Assembly (NCBI GenBank): GCA_023389545.1
Contig: JAEWEI010000035.1
Span: 1 to 13,464 of the forward strand
Origin: Actinomycetes bacterium
Lineage (GTDB): Bacteria; Actinomycetota; Actinomycetes; Actinomycetales; Cellulomonadaceae
Length of the DNA stretch: 13,464 bases
Direction: 5' to 3'
Shown: positions 1-7,218 of the stretch, piece by piece
Layout of the letters: every line of letters starts with the position of its first letter
Numbering within the stretch: the first letter of the stretch is position 1
Notes under the pieces: model-generated
The model's input: the letters and a program-made list of their open reading frames with translations, nothing else
The model's database searches: none
What the model was told of the DNA's origin: nothing
Made by a program: the position numbers and the translations under genes

Positions 1-36
1 GGGGATCAGGAGGACGACCAGGAGCGACCACGGCAT
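1..36 (-). CDS. 5' end of an unknown leftward gene (partial, probable membrane protein)
   Basis: Reading leftward, an ATG at 36-34 opens a frame that runs to the window edge and encodes MPWSLLVVLLIP. An in-frame TAA lies six codons upstream, and a GAGG SD-like sequence sits 8 bases before the ATG, so this is a credible start. The visible 12 residues are hydrophobic, as at the start of a signal anchor or first membrane helix. Two-component sensor kinases are often found next to FtsX-type ABC modules in actinobacteria and would fit, but nothing visible proves this. The gene is divergent from the ABC operon and shares the 37-278 intergenic region with it. Confidence 0.45.
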   Translation of the reverse strand, partial: MPWSLLVVLLIP

Positions 37-164
37 CAGCGCTACCTCTTACCCGAGACCAGCGAAAGCCACATCGTCGTGTCCTCTCAGGCTAGGCACG
101 CACCGCGAGATGGGCCACCGCCACGGCTGAATGCGACGTGGGGGACCAAGGGGCGACCCTCAGC

Positions 165-190
165 CGTACCCCGAGCCGGTTCGGGGTGCG
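165..190 (+). repeat. Strong GC hairpin in the ABC leader
   Basis: The core arms ACCCCGA (168-174) and TCGGGGT (181-187) are perfect reverse complements around a six-base loop. The stem extends outward by a U-G pair and two Watson-Crick pairs to 165/190. No T-run follows, so it is not a classical intrinsic terminator. It may be part of the leader structure. Confidence 0.5.
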
Positions 191-213
191 ATCAGGGCGA
201 TAACTGATCGCCC
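188..213. repeat. Overlapping inverted repeats (possible operator or switching hairpins)
   Basis: GCGATCAG (188-195) and CTGATCGC (204-211) form a perfect 8-base dyad with an 8-base spacer. GGGCGAT (195-201) and ATCGCCC (207-213) form a second perfect dyad using overlapping bases. The site lies 66-91 bases before the ATPase start. It could be a dimeric repressor operator or alternative RNA hairpins; the sequence does not decide which. Confidence 0.4.
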
Positions 214-278
214 GGCAAGTCTGCGACCAGCAAGGATGTCCGTGGCACACACCTTTCAGCCTCACGATGGGAAGTCAC

Positions 279-1085
279 ATGAGCTCCGCCCCGACAGGCG
301 TCGCGTCCGTCACGCACAACAGTTCGGCCAGGCCGATCGCGACAGCACGCGGCCTGGTCAAGACGTACGGGTCAGGCGAGACGGCGGTGCACGCGCTCGC
401 GGGCGTCGACGTGGACTTCGGCCGCGGCCAGCTCACCGCGATCATGGGCCCGTCGGGCTCGGGCAAGTCGACGCTCATGCACTGCATGGCCGGCTTGGAC
501 CGTCCCACCGAGGGCACGATCGAGGTGGACGGCGAGCAGATCGGCCAGATGAACGAGCGCCAGCTCACCAAGCTGCGGCGCACCCGGCTGGGCTTCGTGT
601 TCCAGGCGTTCAACCTGGTGCCCACTCTGACGGCGGCGGAGAACATCACGTTGCCCTTGGACATCGCCCGGCGCCCTGTCGACAAGGCGCACTTTGACGC
701 CGTGGTCGCGGCTGTCGGGCTCGGCGACCGCCTGGGGCATAAGCCCAATGAGCTGTCCGGCGGCCAGCAGCAGCGGGTGGCGTGCGCGCGCGCCCTGGTG
801 TCCCGCCCGGCCGTCGTCTTCGCGGACGAGCCCACCGGCAACCTCGACTCGACGTCCGCCGCCGAGGTGCTGGGCTTCCTGCGCCGCTCTGTGGACGAGC
901 TGGGCCAGTCCATCGTGATGGTCACGCACGACCCGACGGCCGCGTCCTACGCGCACCGCGTGCTCTTCCTGGCTGACGGCCGCCTGGTCGGCGAGCTGCA
1001 CGACCCGACTCCGGCGTCGGTGCTCGAGATGCTCGGCTCGGTCACCGCCCGCGCCCGCCAGGCCACGTCAGCGGCAGCCGTCTGA
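279..1085 (+). CDS. ABC transporter ATP-binding protein, module 1 (LolD/MacB-type)
   Basis: This is the cytoplasmic ATPase that powers the permease encoded immediately downstream. The 268-residue product has all the nucleotide-binding motifs: Walker A GPSGSGKST (57-65), Q-loop Gln109, signature LSGGQQQR (159-166), Walker B VVFADEP with catalytic Glu184, D-loop NLD (188-190) and switch His217. Sequence style and the FtsX-type partner place it in the LolD/MacB/DevA-like group, whose members drive extraction or export of lipids, lipoproteins, peptides or drugs. The substrate here is unknown. ATG at 279 was chosen because GGGAAG lies four bases upstream and the site matches the start of the second module; an in-frame ATG at 267 lacks an SD. 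The stop overlaps the permease ATG by one base (TGATG), implying coupled translation. Confidence 0.95.
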   Translation: MSSAPTGVASVTHNSSARPIATARGLVKTYGSGETAVHALAGVDVDFGRGQLTAIMGPSGSGKSTLMHCMAGLDRPTEGTIEVDGEQIGQMNERQLTKLRRTRLGFVFQAFNLVPTLTAAENITLPLDIARRPVDKAHFDAVVAAVGLGDRLGHKPNELSGGQQQRVACARALVSRPAVVFADEPTGNLDSTSAAEVLGFLRRSVDELGQSIVMVTHDPTAASYAHRVLFLADGRLVGELHDPTPASVLEMLGSVTARARQATSAAAV

Positions 1086-3658
1086 TGGGCCGGCTGGCAC
1101 TGCGCGCGATCCGCGCGCACCTTGTCCGCTTCCTGATGTCGTTGCTGGCGGTCGCTCTGGGCATCTCCTTCGTCGCCGGCACCTTCTCCTTGAACGGGAT
1201 GCTCTCGTCCACGTTCTCCGGGATCGTCGAGTCGACGATGGTCGGCGACGCTTACGTGCGCGGCTCGGAGGCGTCGATCCGCACTGCCGACGTCGGCACG
1301 GAGGTCGGCGAGCAGCGCAACCGCATCCCGCTCGCGCTGGCCGACGAGCTCTCCGACGTGGAGGGCGTCCAGGCCGCGCTGCCCGATGTCTCCGGCCCGA
1401 TGGTGCTGGTGGGCGCTGACGGCACTGCCGTGCAGTCCACCCAGGCGCCGAGCTTCGCCGTCATGTACAGCCCGGACGACCGCACCAGCAAGATCGTGGA
1501 CGGCCGCGCGCCCGAGGGCATCGGCGAGGTGGCCCTGGAGATGGCGACATTGGCCAGCTCTGGGCTGAAGCTCGGCGACACGACCAACGTGGTGGTCGCG
1601 GGCGAGGTCCGCGAGGTCGAGGTGGTCGGCGAGATCGACCCGGGTGGCCCGATGGCCGGCGCCACGATCACGTACGTCGACCGGGCCACGGCGACCGCCG
1701 ACTTCGCCCCTGACGGCCAGGTCGCCATGATCGCCGTCTATGGCAAGGACGGCGCGTCCGAGCAGGAGATCGTCGACGGGGTACGGGCCGCGCTCGCGGG
1801 CTCTGGCGTGGACGTCGAGGTGGTCAGTGGCGACGACTCGCGCGCCGAGGCGCGGGAGGACGTCGAGGGGCAGCTCGGGTTCATCTCCACATTCCTGCTG
1901 GTCTTCGCGGGCATCTCGCTCTTCGTGGGCGCGTTCATCATCGCCAACACGTTCTCCATGTCGGTGCGGCAGCGCATGCGCGAGTTCGCGCTGCTCCGCG
2001 CTGTGGGCGCCTCGCCCTCGCAGGTCCTCACGTCGATCCTGGTGCAGGCGGCGGTGGTCGGTGTCATCGGCTCGCTGATCGGCGTCGCGGGTGGCGTGGG
2101 ACTCGTCTCCCTGCTGAGGGTGGCCTTCGAGTCCATGGGCATGAGCCTGGTGGGCGACATTCCGCTCGACGTGGCCACTGTGGTCATCTCGGTGGTGGTG
2201 GGCACCCTCGTCAGCGTGGGGGCGGCGTTCCTGCCGGCCCGCCGGGCCGCGATGATCCCGCCCGTCGAGGCGATGCGGGATGACGTGGCCAGTGCCGAGC
2301 GCTCCCTGAAGACGCGCGCGATCATCGGCGTGGTCGTCGGCGGTCTTGGCGCCGCCGGTGTCGTGGCAGCCGCGCTCAAGCCCGAGTTGGAGTCCGGGGA
2401 GATGGTCCTCGGCTTCGGCGCCGCGGCTGTGGTGATCGGCATGCTGCTGCTGGCGCCGGTGATCGCCCGCGGGGCGCTGGGCTTCCTGGCGGCGCCGTTC
2501 GTGGCGCTGGTCCGGCCCGTCGGGCGGCTCGCGCGCGGCAACGTGGTCCGCAACCCGCGGCGCACGGCCAACACCGCCGGCGCCCTGATGATCGGCATGG
2601 CCCTGGTGGGCGCCGCCACCGTCATCGCGGCGACCACGCAGGCCTCGCTGGGCACAGTGGTGCGGAAGGAGGCCGTGGCGGACTTCATCACGGCCGCCGC
2701 CTCGAGCGGCTCCATCCCGGAGCAGGCTGTCGGGGACATGCGGGCCCTGCCCGAGGTCGACACTGCCGACCCGCTGTACTTCGGGGTGTTCCTTGCCGAC
2801 CGGGCCGGAACCACCCCGGCGGCCGACCAGCTGCTGAGCACCACCGGCATCGACCCGCTGGCGTTCGGCCGCAGCCTCGACATCGAGGAAGTGGAAGGCG
2901 ACCTGACGCAGGTGCTCGCCGACGGGCGGATCGCCCTGCAGCAGTCCGTCGCGGAGGACAAGGGCTGGAAGGTCGGCGACGAGCTGACGTTCCTGGGCAG
3001 CGGCGGGCAGCGGGACGTGACAGTCGGCGCCATCTTCACGTCCAACGCGCTGGGCGTCGCGTCCGCGATGTCGCTGGACATGTACGACCAGATGATCGTG
3101 CCGAGCGAGCGTCATGTGGCCAACGTGTTCATCTCCACCGCCGACGGCGTGGGGCTCGAGGAGGCACGTGAGGCGCTCACCGAGGCGCTGGCGCCGTACG
3201 TGGTGATCTCCCTGCTCGACAAGGAGCAGTTCGTCGCGGGCATCGCCGACCAGGTGAACCAGGTGCTGGTGATCCTGTACGCGCTGCTGGGGCTGTCGAT
3301 CGTCATCGCGGTGCTGGGCATCGTCAACACGCTGGCGTTGTCGGTGATCGAGCGGACCCGGGAGATCGGGCTGCTGCGCGCCGTCGGCCTCGGCCGGCTG
3401 CAGCTCTCCGGGACTGTGACCATCGAGTCGGTGCTCACCGCGTTGTTCGGCACAGTGGTGGGGCTGGTCGTGGGGGTGGGGCTCGCCACCGCGATGCAGC
3501 GGGTGTTCACCGACGACGGCCTGACGATCCTGTCCGTCCCGTGGGGCAGCCTCGGGTCGATGCTGGTGCTCGCGCTGGTGGTGGGCGTGCTGGCCGCGTT
3601 GTGGCCGGCGCTCCGCGCCGCACGGATGCCGGTGCTGGAGGCCGTCAGCTACGAGTAG
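1085..3658 (+). CDS. FtsX-type ABC permease, module 1 (two FtsX domains)
   Basis: This is the membrane half of the first ABC system, 857 residues. Hydrophobic segments suggest ten helices: about 15-35, 267-290, 315-345, 363-384, 411-431, 440-475 (possibly broken), 496-517, 723-750, 778-803 and 821-842. A large extracytoplasmic domain (about 36-262) follows helix 1, as in MacB-type permeases, and a second lies at about 520-720. The ATPase-contact motif occurs twice, as REFALLRAVGAS (299-310) and REIGLLRAVGLG (759-770), showing two FtsX domains in one chain. Single-chain permeases of this layout are common in actinobacteria next to a LolD-like ATPase. The gene has no SD of its own beyond the overlapping ATPase end. 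It is paralogous to the permease at 4633-7215. Substrate unknown; envelope lipids, peptides or drugs are possible. Confidence 0.93.
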   Translation: MGRLALRAIRAHLVRFLMSLLAVALGISFVAGTFSLNGMLSSTFSGIVESTMVGDAYVRGSEASIRTADVGTEVGEQRNRIPLALADELSDVEGVQAALPDVSGPMVLVGADGTAVQSTQAPSFAVMYSPDDRTSKIVDGRAPEGIGEVALEMATLASSGLKLGDTTNVVVAGEVREVEVVGEIDPGGPMAGATITYVDRATATADFAPDGQVAMIAVYGKDGASEQEIVDGVRAALAGSGVDVEVVSGDDSRAEAREDVEGQLGFISTFLLVFAGISLFVGAFIIANTFSMSVRQRMREFALLRAVGASPSQVLTSILVQAAVVGVIGSLIGVAGGVGLVSLLRVAFESMGMSLVGDIPLDVATVVISVVVGTLVSVGAAFLPARRAAMIPPVEAMRDDVASAERSLKTRAIIGVVVGGLGAAGVVAAALKPELESGEMVLGFGAAAVVIGMLLLAPVIARGALGFLAAPFVALVRPVGRLARGNVVRNPRRTANTAGALMIGMALVGAATVIAATTQASLGTVVRKEAVADFITAAASSGSIPEQAVGDMRALPEVDTADPLYFGVFLADRAGTTPAADQLLSTTGIDPLAFGRSLDIEEVEGDLTQVLADGRIALQQSVAEDKGWKVGDELTFLGSGGQRDVTVGAIFTSNALGVASAMSLDMYDQMIVPSERHVANVFISTADGVGLEEAREALTEALAPYVVISLLDKEQFVAGIADQVNQVLVILYALLGLSIVIAVLGIVNTLALSVIERTREIGLLRAVGLGRLQLSGTVTIESVLTALFGTVVGLVVGVGLATAMQRVFTDDGLTILSVPWGSLGSMLVLALVVGVLAALWPALRAARMPVLEAVSYE

Positions 3659-3677
3659 CCCGATATCGGCTCGTGAA

Positions 3678-3714
3678 CGCCGCCGGGGCGCGCCATCAGG
3701 CGCCCCCGGCGGCG
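3678..3714 (+). terminator. GC hairpin between the two ABC modules (candidate terminator)
   Basis: Eleven perfect pairs join 3678-3688 to 3704-3714. Beyond a single-base bulge at 3703, three more pairs extend the stem inward around a short loop. It begins 20 bases after the first permease stop. No T-run follows, so termination would be of the U-less type proposed for high-GC actinobacteria, or the hairpin may only stabilise the mRNA 3' end. A CCGATATCGG palindrome at 3660-3669 lies just upstream. Confidence 0.5.
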
Positions 3715-3732
3715 TCATGTCCGAGGTGCTCC

Positions 3733-3738
3733 TACGCT
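3733..3738 (+). promoter_or_regulatory. Possible -10 element for module 2
   Basis: TACGCT fits the actinobacterial TANNNT -10 pattern and lies 49 bases before the second ATPase start, downstream of the candidate terminator. No good -35 is seen at the proper spacing. If real, module 2 can be transcribed independently of module 1. Confidence 0.2.
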
Positions 3739-3787
3739 GACGAGGGGGATCGGCCGCGCGCGCCGGGACGCCCCGCGCGGAGGCCAC

Positions 3788-4633
3788 ATGAGTCACGCCC
3801 CACCCGCCGAGCCCGCTCGCATGGGCGCGGACACGGCTACCGGCCCCATCGCCCGCGCTCGCGGGCTGGTGAAGACCTACGGGGCGGGGGACACGGCCGT
3901 CCGCGCGCTCGACGGTATCGACGTGGACTTCAGCCGGGGCGAGCTGACGGCGATCATGGGCCGGTCGGGCTCGGGCAAGTCGACGCTCATGCACTGCATG
4001 GCGGGCCTGGACCGCCCCACAGCCGGCTCGGTGGAGGTGGACGGCGCCGAGGTCAGCCGGTTGAGCGAGCGCCGGCTCACGAAGTTGCGGCGCACCCGCC
4101 TGGGCTTCGTGTTCCAGGCGTACAACCTGGTGCCGACGCTGACCGCGGCGGAGAACATCACGCTGCCCCTCGACATCGCGCGCCAGCCCATCGACCGCGA
4201 CTTCTTCGACACAGTGGTGGACGCCGTGCGGCTGCGCGACCGGCTGCACCACAAGCCCTCCGAGTTGTCCGGCGGCCAGCAGCAGCGGGTCGCGTGCGCA
4301 CGGGCCCTGATGTCGCGGCCGGCTGTCGTCTTCGCCGACGAGCCGACGGGGAACCTCGACTCGGAGTCCTCCGCCGAGGTGCTGGGGTTTTTGCGCCGGT
4401 CCGTGGACGACCTCGGCCAGTCGGTGGTGATGGTCACGCATGAGCCCACCGCCGCGTCCTATGCGCACCGTGTGCTGTTCCTCGCCGACGGCCGGTTGGT
4501 CGACGAGCTCGTGGACCCCACCCCGGCGACGGTGCTCGACGCGCTGGGCGCGATGAGCGGGCTGCCGGTGGAGCGGCCGGACGGCTCCGGCGGCGACGGG
4601 CCAGGGCGTGCTGCGCGCGACCAGGCGCCCTGA
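3788..4633 (+). CDS. ABC transporter ATP-binding protein, module 2 (LolD/MacB-type)
   Basis: This is the ATPase partner of the second permease, 281 residues and a close paralogue of the ATPase at 279-1085. Motifs present are Walker A GRSGSGKST (58-66), Q-loop Gln110, signature LSGGQQQR (160-167), Walker B VVFADEP with Glu185, and switch His218. Arg replaces the usual Pro after the first Walker A Gly; this position is variable in the GxxGxGKST consensus, so activity should be kept. The start is ATG 3788 with GGAGG at 3779-3783, a short four-base spacing; ATG 3821 is a weaker alternative. After about residue 258 the tail (rich in Gly, Asp, Arg and Pro) differs from module 1. The gene ends in a TGATG overlap with the permease, as in module 1. 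Confidence 0.95.
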   Translation: MSHAPPAEPARMGADTATGPIARARGLVKTYGAGDTAVRALDGIDVDFSRGELTAIMGRSGSGKSTLMHCMAGLDRPTAGSVEVDGAEVSRLSERRLTKLRRTRLGFVFQAYNLVPTLTAAENITLPLDIARQPIDRDFFDTVVDAVRLRDRLHHKPSELSGGQQQRVACARALMSRPAVVFADEPTGNLDSESSAEVLGFLRRSVDDLGQSVVMVTHEPTAASYAHRVLFLADGRLVDELVDPTPATVLDALGAMSGLPVERPDGSGGDGPGRAARDQAP

Positions 4634-7215
4634 TGCTGCGGGTCGCGCTGCGCGGCATCGGCGCCCACCCGGTGCGGTTCCTGCTCACGATGCTCGCCGT
4701 CGCGTTGGGCATCGCATTCGTGGCGGGCACGTTCGCGCTGCGCACGATGCTGTCCTCGACGTTCACCGACATCGTCGAGACGTCGATGCTGGGCGACGCC
4801 TATGTGCGCGGCGCCGACCGCGCACCGGGTGAGACGAGCGTCGGGGGGGAAGCCTCCGAGGCGCGCAACCAGGTGCCGATCGGGCTGGCCGACGTCGTGG
4901 CGGGGGTCAGCGGCGTCACCGCCGCGCTGCCGGATCTGTCCGGCCCGGTGGTGCTGGTCGGGGCGGATGGCACGGCGGTGCAGAGCACGCAGGCGCCGAG
5001 CTTCGCGCTCGTGCTGTACCCGCAGACCCGCGGTGTCGACGTGATCGACGGGCGCCTGCCGGAGAACGCCGGCGAGGTCGCGCTGGAGCACTCCACCCTC
5101 GACGCGTCGGGACTCGCCGTGGGGGACGCCACCACGATCGTGCTGGGCGGCCAGCTTCAGGACGTGGTGGTGGTCGGCGACGTGGACGCCGTCGCCCCCA
5201 CCGCGGGGGCGACGCTGGTCTACCTGGACCCGGCCACCGGGCGCGCGCTGTTCGCCCCCGACGGCATGGTGTCCACCATCGCCGTGTACGGCGAGCGCGG
5301 GCTGAGCGAGACGGCGCTCAGGGATCGGGTCGAGCCGGTGGTCCGCGACGCCGCGCCCGCGGACGCCCCCGCGCAGGCCGTCACCGGCGACGACGCGCGG
5401 GCGGAGTCCCGTGCGGCCATCGAGGCGATCCTCGGCTTCATCCTCACGTTCCTGCTGGTGTTCGCCGGCATCTCGTTGTTCGTGGGCGCGTTCATCATCG
5501 CCAACACGTTCTCCATGTCGGTGCGGCAGCGCACCCGCGAGTTCGCGCTCCTACGGGCCGTGGGCGCCTCGCCCACGCAAGTGCTGGTGTCGATCCTGGT
5601 GCAGGCGGCAGTGATCGGGGTGATCGGCGCCGCCCTGGGCATCGCCGGGGGCCTCGCACTGGTCGAGGTGCTGCGCCGGGTGCTGGAGTCGATGGGGATG
5701 ACGCTCACCGGCAACATCCCGCTCAACGCCTCGACCGTCGCGATCTCGCTGGTGGTGGGCACGCTGGTGAGCCTCGTCGCGGCGTTCGTCCCGGCCCGGC
5801 GGGCGGCGCTGGTGCCGCCCGTGGAGGCGATGCGCGACGAGACGACGGCGCCTGAGCGGCCGCTGCGGCTGCGGGCTGCTGTGGGCGCGGCGCTCGGGCT
5901 GTTGGGTGTCGCCGGCGTGCTCGTGGCCGTGTGGCGGCCCGAGGCGGACCGGGCGCCGCAGCTTCTGGGGTACGGCGCGGCCGGGGTGGTCATCGGGGTG
6001 CTGCTGCTGTCCCCGGTGATCGCGCGTGCCAGCATCGGCGCGCTCGCCCTGCCGTTCGTCGCCTGGATCAAGCCGGTGGGGCGGCTCGCGCGCGGCAACG
6101 TGGTGCGCAACCCGCGTCGCACCGCCAGCACGGCGGGCGCCCTGATGATCGGCATGGCGCTGGTGGGGGCGGCGGCCGTCATCGCCGCGTCCACCACTGC
6201 CTCCACCCAGGCGATCGTGGCCCGCGAGGCCACCACCGACTACATCCTCAGCACGCCCGCCTCCGGCTCGATCCCCGCCGACGCCGTGGCAGCGGTGCGC
6301 GCGCTGCCGGACGTGGCGGCCGCCGACGCGTTCTACGCCGGGCAGGCACTCGTGCGCGGGCCGGGCGACAACCCCGAGGACCAGTCGTCGGTGCTGCTCG
6401 CCGGCATCGACCCGGCCACCATCGGCCGCAGCCTCCGGGTCGAGCAGGTCGACGGGAACCTCCGCACGACGCTCGAGGACGGCGAGGTGGCCGTGCAACG
6501 CGGCGCCGCGAGGGACGAGGGCTGGCAGGTGGGCGACCGCCTCACGCTCACCGGCGGCTCCGGCGCCCAAGAGCTGCGCATCGGCGCGATCATCGACTCG
6601 TCCGCGATCCCGGCGCCGCTCGTCGTGTCGCCCGACGTGTTCGACGCACTCGTGCCCAGCGTCGAGCGCACCATCCCGACGGTGTTCGTCACCGCCACCC
6701 CCGGCGCCGACCTCGGTGAGCTCCGCGACCAGCTCACACTGGCCGTGCGGCCCTACGTCATCGTCTCCGTGCTCGACACCGACCAGTTCGTCGCCGGGCT
6801 CGCCGACCAGGTCAACCAGGTGCTGGTGATCCTGTACGCGCTGCTGGGGCTGTCGATCGTCATCGCGGTGCTGGGCATCGTCAACACCCTGGCGTTGTCG
6901 GTGATCGAGCGGACCCGGGAGATCGGGCTGCTGCGCGCCGTCGGCCTCGGCCGGCTCCAACTCGCCGGCACCGTGACCGTCGAGTCGATCCTCACCGCCG
7001 TGTTCGGCACCGTCGTCGGGCTGGCCGTGGGTGTCGCGCTCGCCTCCGCCATGCCCACCGTGTTCGCCGACGACGGGCTCACCGACCTGGCCGTGCCCTG
7101 GGCCAGCCTGCTCGGTATGGTGCTGCTCGCCATCGTCGTCGGCGTGCTCGCCGCCGTGTGGCCGGGGGTGCGCGCCGCCCGACTGCCCGTGCTCGACGCG
7201 GTCAGCTACGAGTAG
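4633..7215 (+). CDS. FtsX-type ABC permease, module 2 (two FtsX domains)
   Basis: This 860-residue membrane protein is co-linear with the permease at 1085-3658, only three residues longer, with the same inferred ten-helix, two-FtsX-domain layout. Helix 1 is at about 15-35, the first extracytoplasmic domain at about 36-265, the first coupling motif TREFALLRAVGAS at 301-313 and the second REIGLLRAVGLG at 762-773. The extracytoplasmic domains, especially the second, differ most from module 1, whereas the helices and coupling motifs are highly similar. This suggests shared mechanics with different substrates or partners. Both proteins end in AVSYE. Translation should be coupled to the ATPase through the one-base overlap. 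The stop lies three bases from the stop of the opposing GH13 gene. Confidence 0.93.
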   Translation: MLRVALRGIGAHPVRFLLTMLAVALGIAFVAGTFALRTMLSSTFTDIVETSMLGDAYVRGADRAPGETSVGGEASEARNQVPIGLADVVAGVSGVTAALPDLSGPVVLVGADGTAVQSTQAPSFALVLYPQTRGVDVIDGRLPENAGEVALEHSTLDASGLAVGDATTIVLGGQLQDVVVVGDVDAVAPTAGATLVYLDPATGRALFAPDGMVSTIAVYGERGLSETALRDRVEPVVRDAAPADAPAQAVTGDDARAESRAAIEAILGFILTFLLVFAGISLFVGAFIIANTFSMSVRQRTREFALLRAVGASPTQVLVSILVQAAVIGVIGAALGIAGGLALVEVLRRVLESMGMTLTGNIPLNASTVAISLVVGTLVSLVAAFVPARRAALVPPVEAMRDETTAPERPLRLRAAVGAALGLLGVAGVLVAVWRPEADRAPQLLGYGAAGVVIGVLLLSPVIARASIGALALPFVAWIKPVGRLARGNVVRNPRRTASTAGALMIGMALVGAAAVIAASTTASTQAIVAREATTDYILSTPASGSIPADAVAAVRALPDVAAADAFYAGQALVRGPGDNPEDQSSVLLAGIDPATIGRSLRVEQVDGNLRTTLEDGEVAVQRGAARDEGWQVGDRLTLTGGSGAQELRIGAIIDSSAIPAPLVVSPDVFDALVPSVERTIPTVFVTATPGADLGELRDQLTLAVRPYVIVSVLDTDQFVAGLADQVNQVLVILYALLGLSIVIAVLGIVNTLALSVIERTREIGLLRAVGLGRLQLAGTVTVESILTAVFGTVVGLAVGVALASAMPTVFADDGLTDLAVPWASLLGMVLLAIVVGVLAAVWPGVRAARLPVLDAVSYE

Positions 7216-7218
7216 CCG

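Larger units (their letters stand above)
120..246 (+). ncRNA. Candidate structured leader RNA (cis-regulatory element)
   Basis: Several inverted repeats are visible. GCCACGG (120-126) can pair with CCGTGGC (240-246), closing the whole element. ACGGCTGA (123-130) can instead pair with TCAGCCGT (160-167), which uses the same left bases, so the two pairings exclude each other. A stem at 165-174/181-190 has ten pairs including one G-U and a six-base loop. GCGATCAG (188-195) pairs with CTGATCGC (204-211), and the alternative GGGCGAT (195-201) pairs with ATCGCCC (207-213). The element ends 32 bases before the ATPase start. CTGAAT, GGGGGACC and GGGGCGA occur in an order reminiscent of the 5' half of c-di-AMP (ydaO) riboswitches, but that class's conserved 3' half is not seen. 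Short GC stems arise by chance in such DNA, so this is a candidate only. Confidence 0.3.
37..278. promoter_or_regulatory. Divergent intergenic region and leader of the first ABC module
   Basis: No convincing gene is seen in these 242 bases. They must hold the promoters for the leftward partial gene and the rightward ABC operon. A weak actinobacterial -10 for the leftward gene (TAGCCT, minus strand, 94-89) has no clear -35. No convincing rightward -10/-35 pair was found. The right half (120-246) is dense in inverted repeats and is described separately. Confidence 0.5.
279..7215 (+). repeat. Tandem duplication of an ATPase-permease ABC module
   Basis: Units 279-3658 and 3788-7215 share gene order, TGATG junctions, protein lengths (268/281 and 857/860) and high protein similarity throughout. 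Most of the DNA has diverged at synonymous sites, indicating an old duplication. Some patches are almost identical: 452-490 with 3964-4002 (39 bases, no difference), 1922-1976 with 5479-5533 (55 bases, no difference) and 3243-3402 with 6800-6959 (160 bases, three differences). Confidence 0.85.

Noticed and set aside
58..66. Walker A change to Arg in the second ATPase (protein residues 58-66) as a sign of inactivation
   Set aside because: The position is variable in the GxxGxGKST consensus, and the Lys, Ser/Thr and all other motifs are intact.
81..160. Glycine riboswitch-like words (CTCTCAGGC, CCAAGGGGCGA)
   Set aside because: The words are in the wrong order and spacing for a glycine aptamer, and the downstream genes do not fit.
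120..246. Assignment of the leader to the c-di-AMP (ydaO) riboswitch class
   Set aside because: Only short 5' motifs match from memory; the strongly conserved 3' half of that class is not present, so the class name is not claimed.
131..697. Rightward open frame starting in the leader and overlapping the first ATPase
   Set aside because: Most of it is the ATPase gene read in another frame; no SD and an Arg/His/Pro-rich product.
947..4468. Antisense open frame of 1173 codons across module 1 and into module 2
   Set aside because: It lies opposite two genes with clear motifs and crosses their intergenic region. Its composition (His, Arg, Gln, Asp and Ala rich) is that of a mirror frame in GC-rich DNA where stops are rare.
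7205..7216. Inverted repeat GCTAC-GA-GTAGC at the permease stop as a terminator
   Set aside because: Only four pairs can form around a real loop, and the same bases encode the conserved SYE ending in both modules.
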